From contig NC_059349.1 of the NCBI RefSeq assembly GCF_019703515.2, forward strand, positions 26,408,744-26,472,743: a stretch of DNA of 64,000 nt. The letters are read 5' to 3'. This DNA is from Myxocyprinus asiaticus (taxonomy: Eukaryota; Chordata; Actinopteri; Cypriniformes; Catostomidae). Shown one piece after another: positions 11,758 to 24,900 of this stretch. The notes beneath the pieces are model-generated. The model made no database searches. It saw only the letters and a list, made by a program, of their open reading frames with translations, and was not told where the DNA came from. The position numbers were made by a program, and so were the translations under genes. The first letter of the stretch is position 1; the number at the start of each line of letters is the position of its first letter.

Positions 11758-13250
11758 AGCCTGTCATTGTCATTGAAGTTCACATCTTGCATTTTAAAAA
11801 TGGTCTACCAATTATAACAGAATAGGCTCGATCAGTTCAGTCTCAGGTGTAAAGACAAAGATTAAGCAGATGTATATAGCTCTAATCAGACCTAAGGGTT
11901 AAGTGCATTTTAAACACTGTTAAGATGGCAGGTAACAGAGGAATGTCTTGACAGTGCTCAAGCTTGCACAGTGCCCCAGAGCCAAGAATTACAGTAACAA
12001 AAATAATTTAGCAGATGGCTGCAAAAATATACCCATAACTCATCCTCACCATGGTGAGATGAAGTGGTGAGGGGAAAAAAAGCCATGGAAGTGTAAAGTT
12101 TGTTTGATTCCAAATGATATAAGAACATTTCCTTTACTTATAATTGCAAGGGTGGATATTATATAAAATAAGCTCCATTGGATCTCTATTTACATTGCCC
12201 ATATAGAAGGTAGAGATCTTGTAGACAGTCAACAAGCATTCATAAAACAAACTTTTAAAATCACAGGAAAGATATTATTATTTGACTCTTTTGTTTGAAC
12301 TGAAATAACGATGACCATGTCCTTAAATGTTCCTAAAGGTGTAGTGTAATGTGGTCCAAACTACACGTGAACCTTACTTAACGAAAATCGGCTTATTCTG
12401 CTGTCTCCACTTTAAATAACTAAGATGCATTGGCTTCCGAGTGTCACACTCAATGTTTCACACCTAAGGGAATTTCTTAATGTGCCAAATCGTCACTAAT
12501 ATGCTTTCGGTAACTTACTTGCAGATGAGTTTAGTGTATTAACGGGCAAGTGTTTGCATGGTTTAAGAGAGAAACAAGTGTACAGCATTAAAAAAAAAAT
12601 AATAATAATAATTCTGTATATCTGTATAATTTCACCAATTATACAGATATATCGGAAAATAATTCTGGTGTGTTCAGGGTCTACACGTCTTTATAATAAA
12701 ATACAGATGCTAATTACCTTCACAGGTTTAAAGGCAAAAAGATTATGCACATTATACTGCCAAAGCATATAAATCGCCACATGTCATTTAGCAAAGCTGA
12801 ACTATGTTATGGAGCAAGGTCACTGCATATAGTTTCTGTATGCACAGTATACAAGCCTATATGGAGTTATTAAGATTACCATTAAATAACTAACAGAAAA
12901 TCAGGCCATTGCACAAGCATAAAGACTTGTGTTTTGTGACATAACATCCATTATGTTTCTTAAAGCGTCCTTCAATAGTGATCCTTTCTATTAGTACCAT
13001 TAATGTATTGTTACTCTGTAAAGAGCCACCGGGGCAGAAGCAACGATGAACAAACAAGTATCATTCAGTTCATGCAGTTATATAACAACTCCGAAGACAT
13101 TAATCGTTCCACCCTTGGTTTTTTTTGGATTGGGTTTCCATGTTTGTTTTGCATTTCACTAAAAGCCACTCAGCAATTTGCTTTCAATCTCTGAAGGCAA
13201 AAACTTTCTACTCAAAAAATCAAAAAAACATTTTTTGTAAAATACGGAGA
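11758..13250. other. Intergenic sequence, nothing recognised
   Basis: AT-rich DNA after the angptl4 polyadenylation signals. No gene, RNA or repeat family was identified. Confidence 0.4.
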
Positions 13251-13254
13251 CTGC

Positions 13255-13300
13255 CTGACCAGCTAAGACCACCTTGACAAGCGAAGACCAGCCTGTCCAG

Positions 13301-13334
<34 letters not shown>

Positions 13335-13420
13335 CCAAACCCCCTTTAAAACCAGCCTGACCAGCATGAGCTACTGTGATCAGGCTGAGTGACCAGCTAA
13401 AAACCAGCCAACCAGCAGTT
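13255..13420. repeat. ACCAGC-type minisatellite with an internal poly(A) run
   Basis: Short units containing GACCAGC or CCAGCCTG recur in both halves and are split by an A run of about 30 bases at 13303-13332. Confidence 0.6.
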
Positions 13421-13520
13421 TTTTTTTATTTTTTAATTTTTTTTTCTGCAGGGATTCCACTTTTTGGTCATTAAAAATTGTATATACACTGATATAATGA
13501 TCACAACTTCTGACATTATA

Positions 13521-14751
13521 CACTGTCTGCTCCCCCAAAAAAAGTTGCATACTGTAATATTTCTTTGGACCGCCTTTAGCATTGATTACGGCGGCGCACA
13601 TTTGTTGTGGCATTGTTTCGACAAATTTATGCAACGTCACAGCATTTATTTCCGTCCAGAGTTGCATTAATTTTTGGCCGAGATCTTGTGTTGATGACGG
13701 AGAGTCGAACTCCTCTGTAAAGAGTTCTACAGCACATCCCAAAGACATTCAATGGGGTTAAGGTCAGGACTCTGTGGTGACCAATTAATGTGTGAAAATG
13801 ATTCCTCATGGTCCCTGAACCACTCTTTCACAATTCGACGCCTGATGAACCTTGGCATTGTCATCCTGGAATATGCCCGTGCCATCAGGGAAGAAAAAAA
13901 TCCATTGATGGGATAACCTGACATTTCAGAACATTCAGGTAGTCTGCTGACTTCATTTTATTGCTGCATAACGTTGTTAAGCTTAGACCTGACCAACTGA
14001 AGCAACCCCAGATCATAACACTGCCTCCAGAGGCTTGTACAGTGGGCACTATGCATGACGGGTGCATCGCTTCATGCGCTTCCCTTCTTACCCTGACGCG
14101 CCCATCGCTTTGAAATAGGGTAAATCTGGACTCATCAGACCACATGACCTTTTTCCATTGCTCCACAGTCCAATCTTTCGGCTCCCTAGCAAATTGAAGT
14201 AGTTTGTGTGTGTGTGTGTCACTAACAATTGGCTTTCTTGTGGTCACACAGCTGTTTAGTCACATTGTGCGTGTGGAAATGCTCACTTTCACTACTAAAC
14301 ATAGCCATGAGTTCTACTGTCGATTTTTTACGATGTGACTTCACCAAGCATTTGAGTGATCGCCAATCATGATCATTCAAGATTTTTTTCTGACCTCATT
14401 TCTTCCGTGAGGCTGACAGTTCACCACTATCATTCCAGGTTTTAATGCGTTGGACAAATCTGAACCCAATTCCAGTCATTTCAGCAATCTCCTTAGTTGT
14501 TTTCTGAGCTTGATGCAGGCCAATAATTTGCCCCTTCTGAAACACAGTAACATCTTAACATCACTGGATATGTCTTCTGACATGGTTAATTAAGAAATGA
14601 GAATCTACACACTGCATCAGTTAGGGTTCAACGAATTGTTGCCAGCTGAAACATACTAATCACTGCAATGATGATCCAATCATAGGCTCTTAAGTGTCTG
14701 CTTATTTAAATCCAAACAGCGATTTTTTATTTTTATTTTGGCCAGACAGTG
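13521..14751 (-). pseudogene. Tc1/mariner transposon, degraded full-length copy
   Basis: The 1231-bp element has ends that are imperfect inverted repeats starting CACTGTCTG, flanked by TA at 13519-13520 and 14752-14753. The reverse strand encodes a Tc1 transposase in broken frames. Pieces in order are WTVEQWKKVMWSDESRFTLF (14247-13885, DDE region 1), GGSVMIWGCFSW, and SPDLNPIECLWDVL (near 13730, the region of the catalytic glutamate). Frameshifts and stops separate the parts, so it is inactive. Confidence 0.85.
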
Positions 14752-14753
14752 TA

Positions 14754-16299
14754 GATAGTTTAGCTATTTAAAGAGAACCCTGAACAGATGATATGTGTTA
14801 CACTATTATCTGTTTCACATGTTGATCTGAAGGCTACGTGCTTCAGCAGGAGTCTGGAAGATAAATCAGTCCGAGAAATGAGGGAGAAGCAAGCAGCACG
14901 TCAACATGGAATGCAGGATTTGAGTTGCATGGAGAGATATTATCGTTTTGAGAAAGTAATTTTGACAAGCTCGCTGCACGCCTGTTTGAGAGGGGCAGAA
15001 GTAAGCCCTAAAATTACAAATTTGCACCTGTGATGATGACAAAGCCTTGGCCACCAACAACATAACTAATATCACAACCTCGGGCAGCAAAAATAAACCT
15101 GAGAACTGGTAAAACAGCGCCACCTGGTGCAATCTACAAAAAACAGCTCAAGCCTAACTAGATGATTCAAATAGCTTTATTTGCATGGTAAAAAAAGAAG
15201 CTTGCATTGCCAAAGCATGGTAACATTAAATATACAAACATATACATTTACACACATTTACACTCTGTTAAAGAAAAATATGTAAAAATACAATAAAATA
15301 GAGTAATACTAAAAAGTGGAAGGTATGTTTACCATTTTATGCATATTGCACAGTGTTTCAGTTATTGTCCAGTCGTGGTCCTGTTCCTGGTTGTCCTTTT
15401 GTAGTGGCAGGATTTGACATACCTGGCAGCCAGGTTTGAGCTTGCTTGGGTTTATCCAAGTAGGTTTGAAAGTTTGTGATGGGTTGTGAAGTGTGTGTGT
15501 TGGGGGGTGGGAGGGGGTCTTCTTCTGGTAGCCAGGCCCGTCTGTGTCTGCCTGTCTCTATGGTTTTACATGGTCAGGATTTTTCTTAGTTTAGGATCGG
15601 TCACTGTGCTGTGTGCTCAGGTATTTTCCCAAGTTATATGTTTATGGGTAGATAGCATTCCAGTTTACCTTGCTGGACTGTTGCTTCTGTCCAATGGTTT
15701 AGATATTTTTTATTTTTGTGTTTTAATAATTTTATTTGATCTAGCCAGGGTTTTGTTCTGGGGTTTAGCTGGACATGTTTTGGATGTAAAGTCAGCTCTA
15801 AGACCAAATGGTTCAGCTCTTGGTAGGTTATGGCTTTGTGATGGAAGGTATAGTGTATAGTGGATCACTATTTTTAGGTTGGCATGGAATTGAAAGATTT
15901 TTTTATATTAAAATAAATTATCATTGGGTACAGTTCTAATTCTGCTCTGCATGCATTATTTATGGTTTTTCATTCCACTCGTATGATATTTTTAGTTATT
16001 TATAGATAATTCTGATTGGGACATCTGTCAATTTTGATATTTTTCTTTATAGCATAAAAAGCTCTTCGTGCCTTGTCTCTCGGGTCATTTACAGCCTTCT
16101 TGAAGTTTCCTGTGATGCTGATGTTTACAGTCAAACAAGGTATGTGTAGTTCAGAGTGTTTTAAGAGCATGTTGTATAATATGAAGTTATAATGTTGGTC
16201 TTAACTATCTGTCTAGGTTCAAGCCTTAAGTAACATTGAATTTATAATGGTAATCAGATGTAATAATATGTAAGAGATAATCCACAGCTTGGTGTGCGT
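14754..16299. other. Intergenic; possible decayed repeat at 15165-15860
   Basis: From 15165 the sequence (AATAGCTTTATTTGCATGG onward) resembles LINE 3' ends common in fish, and a 124-codon open frame at 15486-15860 is low-complexity and hydrophobic. No protein family was recognised and no gene is called. Confidence 0.3.
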
Positions 16300-16303
16300 T
16301 TAA

Positions 16304-16996
16304 GGGATCGTTCACCCAAAAATGAAAATTCTCTCATAATTTAATCACCCTCATACCATTGCAGATGTGTATGACTTTGTTTCTTCTGCGGAACACAAAT
16401 GAAGATTTTTAGAAGAATATTTCAGCTTTGTAGGTCCATACAATAAAAGTTAATGGTGACCAGAAAAGCACATGAAGGCAGCATTTAAGTAATCCACACA
16501 ACTCCAGTGGTTAAATCAAAATCTTCAGAAGCGATATGATAACTGTGGGGGAGAAACAATCAATATTTAAGCCCTTTTTGCTATAAATCTCCACTTTCAC
16601 TTTATTTTTTGTGTGCTTTTGGCGATTTGCATTATTTATGCACATCGCCACCTACTGGACAGGAAGGGGGATTAATAGGACTTAAAAAGGAAAAATGGTA
16701 TAAAAAAAGGACTTAAATATTGATCTATTTCTCACCCAAACCTATCATATCACTTCTAAAGATATGGATATAACCACTGGAGTCTTATAGATTACATTTA
16801 TATGCTGCCTTTGTGCTTTTTTAACCTTCAAATGACCGGTCACCATTCACTTGCATTGTATGGCCCTACAAAGCTGAAATATTCTTCTAAAAATCTTCAT
16901 TTGTGTTCTGCAGAAGAAACAAAGTCATACACATCTGGAATGGCATGAAGGTGATTAAATTATGAGAGAATTTTCCTTTTTGGGTGAACTATCCCT
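16304..16996. mobile_element. TTAA-flanked element with about 140-bp inverted repeats
   Basis: The left end GGGATCGTTCACCCAAAAAT is mirrored at the right by TTTTTGGGTGAACTATCCCT. The similarity continues inward for about 140 bp (AGAAGAATATTTCAGCTTTG on the left). TTAA lies at both edges, so this is likely a non-autonomous piggyBac-type insertion. There is no coding capacity. Confidence 0.75.
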
Positions 16997-17001
16997 TTAA
17001 A

Positions 17002-17640
17002 TGATTATAATGCACAACATGGAGGCAAAGAACCACCTAACGCTTTTGCCTTCACTAGTTCATTTTTAAATGGTCCTGTGGTATGACAAATAAATTGTAT
17101 TTCATGTCTACCCATGTACATGGTGCTACTATGGTACATGTCCAAAAAATAAATGACCATAGTAGCTGCCATATCCAAACAAATACATTAAAAACATATT
17201 ACCATTCTACTTTTAGTAGGTGAACACTTTGATTGACTGACTGATGAACCACACTGTAAGACATACTGATATTAATAACCAAAATGTAATCTAGTCTGAC
17301 AGTTTTCTGTGCTAGTTACTTAAAAAAAAAAAAAAAAGGTTTTGATTTTGTTGTGTAATTATCCATGCTTTCGTTTCCCAGAAGGTGGCAGTATTGGGTA
17401 ACTTTTTCAATAACTGCACAGCTGCTATGCTCCAATCTCTAGTATACGAGTACCTAGAACACAGAATTGTTTGATTAAATGATGCAGGATTTACACTGGG
17501 AAAGCTAGAAGTGAATTCAATGATGTTATAAAATTAGGTCTTCCCCTTGTGCAGAACACATACTATCTTTCTTCAATACAAGATGCTTCAGAAAGTCAGT
17601 GGTGAAAAGGGATGTCTCCTTGTCATATTGAGTGAATAAA
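17002..17640. other. Intergenic sequence between a MITE and the cnn2 3' end
   Basis: No gene or repeat recognised apart from a short poly(A) run. Confidence 0.4.
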
Positions 17641-17667
17641 GACTAACAGGATCATTCATAACACATA

Positions 17668-18987
17668 TTTTATTAAAAGCCCCATCTTTACTACAGCCAC
17701 AATATTCCAAATAAGAACAACAGATATTGCATATATGTTATCTTTCCCATGTCTAATACAAAAGCAAAACGTTTTTGACTTTTATTGACTGTTTTTTTGG
17801 AATGAGAAGTGTCACTTCAGGAATTTATTAAAAATAGTCAAATACTGTGGAATGAGAAAGTAGTGAATCCAGTTCCTAATTTGGAATGTTCAAGGCTCAC
17901 AATGTTCTACTTCAATTTCCTTTCACAACACTATAATCCAAAGAAAACAAGGCTCTATAAAGAGAGAAATATTTCATTTAGTCACATCTAAAAGAAACAA
18001 ATAAAAGTGAGGATAAAATGACACATTTTACAAATATCATATTGCATGTGATACTTTACCGTCTAAGACAATAAGTGTATTACAAAAAATAAACCACATT
18101 CACATCTCCTCACATCAACTGAGGAAGTATAATATTTGGAACAAATAATATTTGGAACAAAATCACAAGTATCAAAATCATGACTCAGAAATGCTGCTGA
18201 AATGATAGGTAAAAACATCCTTTTTTGTGCATCTCAGGAATGTGTTCACACTTTTCAGCCTAAAAACATAATATTAAATAGAACTGGGGAAATAGGCTTT
18301 TAAAATAAGACAATGGACCGTATAACTCCAGTAAAAGTTCACTATAACTAAATCTACCCCATTTTAAAACCTTTAACAGCTAGTATTCACCTTCAAATGT
18401 TCAACTGAGCAAAGAAGCATTTTGAAAAGAGATTTTAAAGCCCTGAGCATGCTTTAATATTCAATGAATGAATCAGGCTCCTATGACACTCTAACTTGTC
18501 CACACTTAATATCAAATTTTTTTACAACAGCTTGATTATGACAGCTTGAACAAAGAAAATAATTCTGCGTTTTGAGATTGTGAATATAACTTTACAGTAA
18601 TCCCCTTTCATTATTGTGTTTAACATCCAAGTAGAGATTATCATTTAAAAAAAATAAAAACTGACAATAAAGCAAATACTAAATATTATTATAGTGGTTG
18701 TGCAATTCAAACCATATAAAATGCAATTAGTATCAACAGATATAACACTTAAGTGATATGTTTTGTAGGGCTCAAGCTCAAAATTGACAAAAACTGTTTA
18801 TAAAAAGAACATCAATATACTTAAAACAAAAGTGATATGTTCTATATTGGGCACTTTCATAGAGCATCCATTTTCCACAGACACCACATTTACTGTGGTG
18901 TAAGGGCATGTTTTGGGTCTTGTTTGCAAGGAAGTGCTAACTTCCCTTTAGATTCTTATTTGGCCTTAGAGCCTGTGATTGGTCAAT
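17668..18987 (-). other. cnn2: Probable cnn2 3' UTR
   Basis: AT-rich sequence downstream of the cnn2 stop with no coding signal. Reverse-strand AATAAA signals are present at 17824-17829, 17781-17786 and 17668-17673. The true end cannot be fixed from sequence. Confidence 0.4.
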
Positions 18988-21900
18988 TCAATAATCTTGA
19001 CCATCATCCTGGTAACCCTGGTACCCCTCATCATGGCAATCCACGTAGCCAGCACCATCAGCCCCTTCTCCAGTTGCGCTTGGCACACCTTTGGGGCAGT
19101 ATTTGGCATCGTAGATTTGGCGGCCTAGCCCGAAATTTTGCCCGCTCTGGTTGGCCCCTTGAGTGTAGCCCATTTGCAGGGACATGGTGGAGTTGTCACA
19201 CTTGTCAGTGCCACTTTTCTGGTCGTAGATTGCACGACGGGTCCCAGGTGCTGTCATGCCAGCCTGAAAGGAAGAGATCAAAATAAGATACCAATAATTA
19301 AGGGAAAATAAGAAATTTCAGACATCATGGAGGTACTTACTTGGCTCGCACCCTTGTTTGTTCCCATTTGAAGGCTGATGGTCGAATGGTCCATTGGTGG
19401 GAGAATGTGTGCCTTGGGATCATAGAGATGCCTTCTGGTGCCATAGGCATTCATTCCAGCTTGACTAGCACATTTATTTGTTCCCATCTATAGAAAGACA
19501 TACATAAGTTACAAATGAGCTTGTAGAGTTGATGTTTCTTTTCTGGCTTCCAGATTTTTTATTTCTTTAGTAATGAGAGAAACATGGTTGTACATAGTCA
19601 CTCCACCATTTAATTTAGATCATACCTGTAGTCCAATAACACATTGCCCAGCTTTCATTTTCTCCTCATCAAATGCCCTCTCCTGTTTCTCTGCATACTT
19701 CACTCCAATGTCAACACTTGAGTGACTACCCTTGGTTTTAGCCTATAAACACGGTAAATGCATGCATGAGAATCTTTCAGTTTCAGAGTCATATGAAAAG
19801 TCAAGACTTTAGAGGAACTGTTGTAAAGCAAAATATTAAAGTTTAGGTGATTGTTCTTTGAAATTATATAATTCAGAGCGGAAATGCTAACCATGCTGGC
19901 AAGAGCCAGAAGGGTGGTCTGAACTTGTGTCATATTTCCATTCTCAAATAGATCATTGGCCTCAAAAATATCATGAGGTTTGAGACCATATGTGGTGATT
20001 GCTTTGATGAAGTTAGTCAGGTTCTCCAGCTGCAACAGAAATGCAACAGCTAAATGAGAACATCAATTTGGTACTTTTGTTTGTGTGTTTTTAGGTATGG
20101 AAAATGTCTGCTTACCTGATGCCAATTTTGGGATGATTGGTTGATTTTTTTCACAGACCCTGGCTGAAGTTTGTTGATGAGCCTTTAAGAAAAGACATAA
20201 CGTCTATTGTAAAACTGCCTTTGAAGAGACATGATAGGTACAAATCATCATCCAGCACTGAAAAACATAAATGAATGCAAACACAACACTAAACTTACTC
20301 GCAGAGTATGACACCATTTTTTAAACCCTTCTGGAAGTCATCTCCGATTGACCGCCCTGTAATGTCTTCAATCCAAATTCGTAATTCGTCCTCTTTCTGG
20401 GAGTCATACTTCTGTGCAATCTAGTGGAAAGATGGATAAGACAGCAGTTAATAAACATAGAAAGCAAGATATTTCATAGTTCTATGATTCTCTATATAGT
20501 ATCTCCATGAGAACATCAGCTGTACATACACTCACTGAGAACTTTATTAGGAACACCTGTACACTTACTTATTCATGTGATTATCTAATCAGCCAATCAT
20601 GTGGCAGCAGTGCATTGCATAAAATCATGCAGATACTGGTCAGGAGCTTCAGTTAATGTTCACATCAACCATCAGAATGGGGAAAAAATGTAATCTCAGT
20701 GATTTCAACCATGGCATGATTGTTGGTGACAGATGGGCTGGTTTGAACATTTTTGTAACTGCTGATCTACTGGGATTTTCACGCACAACAGTCTCTAGTT
20801 TACTCAGAATGGTACCAAAAACAAAAAACATCCAGTGAGTGGCAGTTCCGTGAAGGGAAACGCCTTGTTGATGAGAGAGGTCAACGGAGAATGGCCAGAC
20901 TGTGGATAGAGTCTGCACTTTTAATATTCTCTTCCAACTCCACGAGTTCTTGTGCTTTGGATTTTTTGATGAATGAGGCATACTGTATGATCCGACCCCC
21001 AAGAACCACCTTAAGTGCCTCCCAAGCTACGCCCACAGAGGATACTGAGGACCAGTTGCTCTCCATATAAACATTGATTTCGGTCTTTAACATTTGTTGG
21101 AAATCAGGATTTTGCAAAAGGCGTTAAGGCATTAAGGCGCCAACTATATGATTTCTTTTTCTCTGTATATGGCAACACCTCTAAACTCACCAGGGCATGA
21201 TCTGAGATTAAGATATTTCCAATTAAGCAATCAACAACAGATGAAATTAGGGATTTGGATATAAAAAAAAAAAAAAAAAAATCTATTCCAGAATAAATCT
21301 TATGGACTGATGAAAAAAAATGTATAGTCCCTACCAGATGGGTTCAAAAGTCTCCAAATATCCGTAAGACCAAGATTTTTTACACATCCTGTGAAGCGTC
21401 AATGTTGCTCTAGGGGGTTTATACACTTTTGCTTCACTGTGATCAAGGACTGAGTCCATCTAAAGATTAAAGTCTCCTCCCAATATTATATCATGAGGGG
21501 TGCCAGCGGTTTGCAACATCCCTTCAAGATCTATAAAAAAGCCCTGATCATCAGTGTTAGGTGCGTAAATATTAGTCAAAATCAACCTTTGCCCTTGAAT
21601 TTCAGCTAAAACAATAATGACTCTCCCTAGTTTATCTTTAGTCTGTTTGAGACATTTGAATTGTAGATGTTTATTTACCAATATAATGACTCCCTTGCTC
21701 TTACTTGAGCCAGCACTAAAAAAAAACATGTCCACCCCATATCTTCCCAAATTTTTCAGCTTCCTGCGGAGAGAGATGTGTTTCTTGAAGAAACACAATA
21801 TCATTATTTCTTACGTTTAAGAAAAGTAATAACCTTCCTTCTTTTTATGGGGTGCCCCAACTCATTTACATTCCATGTGGAGAGAGATAGTACACTCATA

Positions 21901-24900
21901 TTAACATTTTACATTTTGATATAGTAGAAAAAATAAATTGTGAGTCAAAAACAAAATTATACAGACCACATTCCCCATTAGTGAAACAATCAAACCCCGA
22001 ACCTCCCCCGAACAAAACAAACAGAAAAAAGAAAAACGTGCGCATTAACCCCGCACACGAAAGCGCCAACCGGCGACAATCCCTCTAAACTCAAAAGGTC
22101 CATGAACGCCCACAAGCCCCCACGACAACTTTGCCATCGGACTGCTCAATTTTGCCTCACAAATTTGTGAGGCGAAATTAAATAACAGAAAATACTTTGT
22201 AAAATAAACCCCAGCCAATAGGAAGAATGAACACACAGAACTGTCTCAAAGGTGTGATCTTCCACAAAACAAATTCCAACTGATATAAAACCGTTCAGAT
22301 TCCTCAGACAGACAAACGAATGTTCAGTGAGCCGGCTGTTATGAGTTCAGCGGATAACGTAATCATTCCAATGTCCCGTAAAAATTCAACAAAACAAACT
22401 CCAGCCAGAAGGAGGGATAAGCACGAAGAACGAACAGATTAATCCACAGCTGTTCCAAAAGGAGTTTTATTCAATAGAACAAGCTCCAGCCGCTAAGCAG
22501 AACCCATACAAAAAGAAACAAAACCGGCATCCCGGTTCCCCGGATGGTCGAGTCAATTCACACGGAGGCCGCGTAAAAGTCAACTTTATAAAAGACATTC
22601 TTTGTGTGAGCATGTAGATATTTTGCGGTCATCCGTAATGTCCACTCTCAAACTGGCTGGGAACTTCAGTGCAAAAGTAATCTTTCTTCAATGCAAAAGT
22701 TTCTTTAAGGAAGAATGTTATTCACAAAACAAACTCCAGCCGCTCGGTGGAGTCAACACAAAAAGAAACCAAAATGATGCCCAGCTTCCTCAAAAGCCAG
22801 AGTAAGTACAGCGAATCGACCCACTCACATGAGAAACACCCAATGGTTTACTCAACCATTGATTCAATAAAAGACATTGCCTGATTGGGACATGTAAATA
22901 CTTTGATGTTTCCAGCCAAACTGAGAATAGAAACGAAGGCCGGTCGCAGAGCAAAAGTGATCTTTCGCTGATGTTAGAGTTTCCTACATTCCTTGAACCG
23001 ATCGCGTTTCTCTCGTCGAACTCGCAAAGTCTGGGAACAAGAAAATATTATGGTTCTTCAAAGAAAGTTTCCCTTTTCTCCTCGCCTGGCGCAACACAAG
23101 ATCTTTATCGGATGATCTCAGAAATCTGGCCAGAATCGATCGGGGCCTATCTCCCTCAGCAAATCTGTGAGCTGGGACTCTGCGAGCTCGCTCGATTTCC
23201 AGCTTGTGGCCTGTTATGTCGAGCGGACTCTCTTCACCATAGGAATTTCACCATATCTCTGCCTTCCTCATGCTCAGGAATTCCAACAATTCGAACGTTA
23301 TTCCTGCGGCTTCTATTCTCAAGATCTTCAAGCTTTTCAAGGAGATGTTCCAAATCAACTTTGGTCGTGGCAGATTAGCTGTTAATTCCCTCTCCGAAGA
23401 TTCCAGACAATCGATTCGTCTCTCAACATCAGTCACTCTTGTAACTAGCTCAGAGAATTTTATTTCCATTGCCGTAATCGATCGACGTATTACAGCGAGA
23501 TCCTCCAAGTCAGCAAGAACCTTCATCAACATCACTGAAATGTTGGACAACTGACACTGGATCACCTCTCCCGCCGCGCCATCCAAATCGAGTCCCCAGT
23601 CTGTAGGCCTGTCGGGGCTTTCATCCTGAACACTTAAGTGTCTTAACACAGAGGGCACCTTTCGCTGCCTGAACCCGATCCTTCAGTTCGTCCGCTCTCA
23701 CTACCCTTGACAGTGGGGCAGCCGAGGTTTATGTCACGATACCCCAGGTGGATAAGGCGATAGCCACACACCTGTGTCCACTGACACCTGGCGGAGTCGC
23801 CTGGCACTCCCTTCCCGAGCCTGTAGGACGACATAGTCTCTGGCGACTCAAGCCTACATCGCTGCCGGTCAGGCTGCCTCCGCCCTGCACGCCATGGCCC
23901 TCTTACAGGTCCATCAGGCCAAGGCTTTGAAGGAGCTACGCGAGGGTATTTCTGATCCCGGTGTGCTACAAGAGCTGCGCTCGGCGACCGATCTCACCCT
24001 CCGTGTGGCTAAGGTCACAGCGCGTGCACTCGGGCAGACGATGTCCACGCTTGTGGTCCAGGAGCGCCACCTGTGGCTGAACCTGGTCGAGATGAGGGAC
24101 GCGAACAAGGCGCGGTTCCTTAACGCACCCATCTCCCAGGTCGGCCTCTTCGGCGACACTGTCGTGGACTTCGCCCAGCAGTTCTTGGCGGTGAAGCAAC
24201 AGACGGAGGCCATTCAGCACATCTTGCCCCGACGCGGTTAAAGAGTGCGCACCCGTCTGTTCACCGAGGGCGTCCCCCTGCGGCGACACAAACTCAACCA
24301 GCTCCGCCCCAGCCCGAGCCCAGCCCTCGGCCCCGGTGTAGAGCCCCCCGCAGGAGAGAGACACCCCCCGCTTCTCGGCCAGCTGCGAAGACCCACAAGA
24401 GGGCTCCCAAGCGCCCCTGAGACGGGACACCCGAGGATCGAGACGTCTGCGGGAACTCCGGAGCTGGTAGCCAGACCACTCCATCCACCGGTGGAGGACC
24501 GGGAGGAAAATCTTTTGTTCCCTTTTTCTTTTCTGTTCGCCGGTACCCACGTTGACAAAAAAATAAAGAGCAGTTTCCTCTCTCCTCGGGTCACACCGCC
24601 AGTGCTCATGGTCGCACTGAGTGAGGAGTGGAGACTCCACCTCCAGTTGGTCCAGCTGATTTGGAGTCGATTCGCCAAGGCACAGGTAGACCTGTTCGCT
24701 TCCCGGGAATCCTCCCACTGCCCACTCTGGTATGCCCTGACGGGAGCTCCCTCGGTACAGACGCACTGGCACACAGCTGGCCCCTGGGGCTGCGCAAATA
24801 TGCGTTCCCCCCAGTGAGCCTACTTGCACAGGTTCTGTGCAAGGTCAGGGAGGACGAGGAGCAGGTCATTCTCATGGCTCCGTATTGGCCCACCAAGACC

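Noticed and set aside
15486..15860. 124-codon hydrophobic + frame
   Set aside because: Composition follows T/G-rich DNA next to a LINE-like 3' end; no domain or splice context.
22154..22173. Perfect 20-bp palindrome in the LINE inter-ORF region
   Set aside because: Lies inside a decayed LINE; no evidence of function beyond chance or family structure.
24238..24829. Several long overlapping frames on both strands (up to 287 codons)
   Set aside because: They are antisense or out-of-frame shadows of GC-rich DIRS gag and RT sequence.
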